From the NCBI GenBank assembly GCA_021825785.1, contig JAKAGP010000014.1, positions 1 to 11,985 on the forward strand: a stretch of 11,985 nt of DNA, read 5' to 3'. The notes below the pieces were generated by a model. It was given only the letters and a program-made list of their open reading frames with translations. It made no database searches and was not told the DNA's origin. Source of the stretch: Nitrospirota bacterium (GTDB taxonomy: Bacteria; Nitrospirota; Thermodesulfovibrionia; Thermodesulfovibrionales; JdFR-88). The translations under genes and the position numbers were made by a program. Shown here in pieces: positions 10,715 to 11,985 of the stretch (positions within the stretch are counted from its first letter, which is position 1; every line of letters starts with the position of its first letter).

Positions 10715-11985
10715 CTATTCTTGCGTCCTATCGCCCTCACGTCTATCCGGTTGGGCCTTTATTGATGAGTTTGCTCGGTTCCATTCCCTTGGGAAATGGA
10801 GCTTCAGCCAAGCCAGGCGGTAGGTCAGAACGGCTCTCGACAGGTAGTATGCCTTGAAGGCAGTACTTGCCACTTGAGCATCAAAAAGATTGAATACGCC
10901 CACAGCCGTTTCAGGGGCCATTCCCCGCTTAACCGTTTCGGTCATCCATGCGTCATTGGCGCGCTGATACTTCTCGGCATTTCTCGTGCCAATGGCTTTC
11001 CGGACCATGTTGGCCTCTACCGAGGTCATCCCTGCGGAAGCCATGCAAATGTCCATTACCTGTTCCTGGAAAACAAGGACTCCACGGGTGGGGGCGAGGA
11101 TGTTGTCCACTGAGGGTTCACAAAAAGGTCCATGAATAGGTTGTTTTCGAATAAAGGCTTCCGTCATTCCTTCTTCAATCGGTCCTGGACGGTCCAGGCA
11201 ATGGAGGGCGGCAAGCTCCAGGAGGTTTTCCGGTCGCGCTCGCGCCAAAAGGTCCTGCACATGCTTTTCAGCGAGGCCGGGTATTCCCGCCGTGTCCCCC
11301 GAGGCGATCATGGCAAAGACCCCTTCCTCGTGCCTGTCCATTTCTACCATGGTAGGCGCAGTTCCCTGCTCCTGATGGACTATTCGCAGGGTTTCCGCCA
11401 GTATGCTCAAGCCCTCGTTCTCAATGATAGTGAACTCTGGGCATCCCGCCCAAACGAGAGAGTTCAGGTCGAACTGCGTCACCGTCTCCTCGCCCTGACG
11501 TGCCAGCGGCACGAAACTTACAAGGGGGACCTTGGATATCAGAATGAATTTGTCACTGATTCGATAGGGGCCCGGGAGTCGCTCGATGGCAGCCCCCGCG
11601 CGAAAAAGAATCTCGGTTGGGGCATCCAGGGGCACAGTCCTTTCGTTGAGGTACATCTTCAAGTAGATGCCATGACGCACCCATGGGTGCTCGCGCATCT
11701 CCCCAAGAGAATCCAGGATCGAAAGATCTATTCCCAGTGTTTTCCCGGCTACTTCCAGGGCGTTCCAATCTGCCTGCCGTTTGTAGGTGCCAACCCTTGC
11801 GACGTGGCCCGGACCTACCTGTTTCGATAGCCGCCAAATGAGCCGGGATCGCTCGCCCATGGGTACCTCAATAGGCAGGTAGAGGTCCATCCAGACCCCC
11901 GGCCGTAAAAAAGTCTCATAATACAGGCCATGCCGAACCGGGTCCATGTGACTGAGCCCCAGGGCAAAGACCACCAGGGACCCGG
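10715..11985 (-). CDS. DnaE-like DNA polymerase III alpha homologue, catalytic residues lost (partial)
   Basis: The frame is open to the window edge, so the N-terminus (probably PHP and palm start) lies outside. The visible part (about 422 codons) aligns without gaps to E. coli Pol III alpha in several blocks. GSLVVFALGLSHMDP matches the GSLVAYALGITDLDP region. GDTAGI, RPGP, PTRGVLVFQEQVM and LTYRLAWLKLHFPREW match the finger and C-proximal motifs. The catalytic blocks do not match. The motif PDFDVDF (D401, D403) is replaced by LYLPIEV (near 11867-11884), and the motif KFDFLG (D555) by EFTIIE, with T at 11429-11431. The HAGG motif is also lost. The protein stops about where the beta-clamp-binding domain would begin. 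It would be unable to polymerise by the usual mechanism but may retain DNA or partner binding. Homology is strong; the inactive state is inferred from alignment by eye. Confidence 0.85.
   Translation of the reverse strand, partial: GSLVVFALGLSHMDPVRHGLYYETFLRPGVWMDLYLPIEVPMGERSRLIWRLSKQVGPGHVARVGTYKRQADWNALEVAGKTLGIDLSILDSLGEMREHPWVRHGIYLKMYLNERTVPLDAPTEILFRAGAAIERLPGPYRISDKFILISKVPLVSFVPLARQGEETVTQFDLNSLVWAGCPEFTIIENEGLSILAETLRIVHQEQGTAPTMVEMDRHEEGVFAMIASGDTAGIPGLAEKHVQDLLARARPENLLELAALHCLDRPGPIEEGMTEAFIRKQPIHGPFCEPSVDNILAPTRGVLVFQEQVMDICMASAGMTSVEANMVRKAIGTRNAEKYQRANDAWMTETVKRGMAPETAVGVFNLFDAQVASTAFKAYYLSRAVLTYRLAWLKLHFPREWNRANSSIKAQPDRREGDRTQE

Noticed and set aside
1..11985. CRISPR arrays, insertion sequences and integrase or att sites
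   Set aside because: No regularly spaced direct repeats, transposase-like or integrase-like frames were found, and no duplicated tRNA end that could mark an attachment site.

Overview
The window looks like the replication and maintenance region of a mobile element, either a phage, a phage-plasmid or an integrated element. The host is a fairly GC-rich Gram-negative bacterium. Desulfobacterota or another former deltaproteobacterial lineage is my best guess; it rests on remembered protein resemblance and the very strong AAAGGAGG ribosome sites, not on a search. There are no rRNA, tRNA, CRISPR or transposase genes. Genes are short and packed, the intergenic gaps are full of hairpins, and most proteins belong to phage or plasmid families.

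Left arm (+ strand, 1-8646). In order: a ParB-like DNA-binding protein; a 436-residue protein with an acidic repetitive N-terminus and a DUF3102-like core; a tRNA-guanine-transglycosylase-like protein of the phage DpdA type; a small DUF669-like (possibly ssDNA-binding) protein; an XRE-type repressor; an unknown protein; and a 1018-residue primase-helicase made of a TOTE-type archaeo-eukaryotic primase domain plus a DUF927-type ATPase. Almost every gap holds a GC-rich hairpin followed by a near-perfect Shine-Dalgarno and a start codon, so the arm reads as a string of hairpin-SD-gene cassettes. After the primase-helicase comes about 340 bp of AT-rich DNA with six copies of the hexamer TCTAAC/GTTAGA plus longer inverted repeats, the best candidate replication origin. 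It is followed by a doubtful small ORF overlapped by a terminator-like hairpin, and by an 85-residue fragment resembling the N-terminus of spore-photoproduct-lyase-like radical SAM proteins.

Right arm (- strand, 11985 down to 8702). Five genes run toward the left arm: a DNA polymerase III alpha (DnaE) homologue whose N-terminus lies beyond the window, a DUF6915-like protein, a 143-residue protein with a VWA-like tail, a 200-residue protein that may have a nuclease-like core, and, in an AT-rich patch, a 100-residue protein resembling the ADP-ribosyltransferase-like fold. The two arms converge at about 8650-8700.

Main novelty. The DnaE homologue keeps many finger, palm and C-proximal family motifs, but ungapped local comparison with E. 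coli Pol III alpha indicates that all three catalytic aspartates (E. coli D401, D403, D555) are replaced, and it stops before the beta-binding, OB and tau-binding regions. It appears to be an intact but catalytically dead, truncated pseudo-polymerase, encoded on the same element as a dedicated primase-helicase, a candidate iteron origin and a ParB-like protein. A plausible reading (inference) is that it is a scaffold, decoy or regulator of the host replisome.
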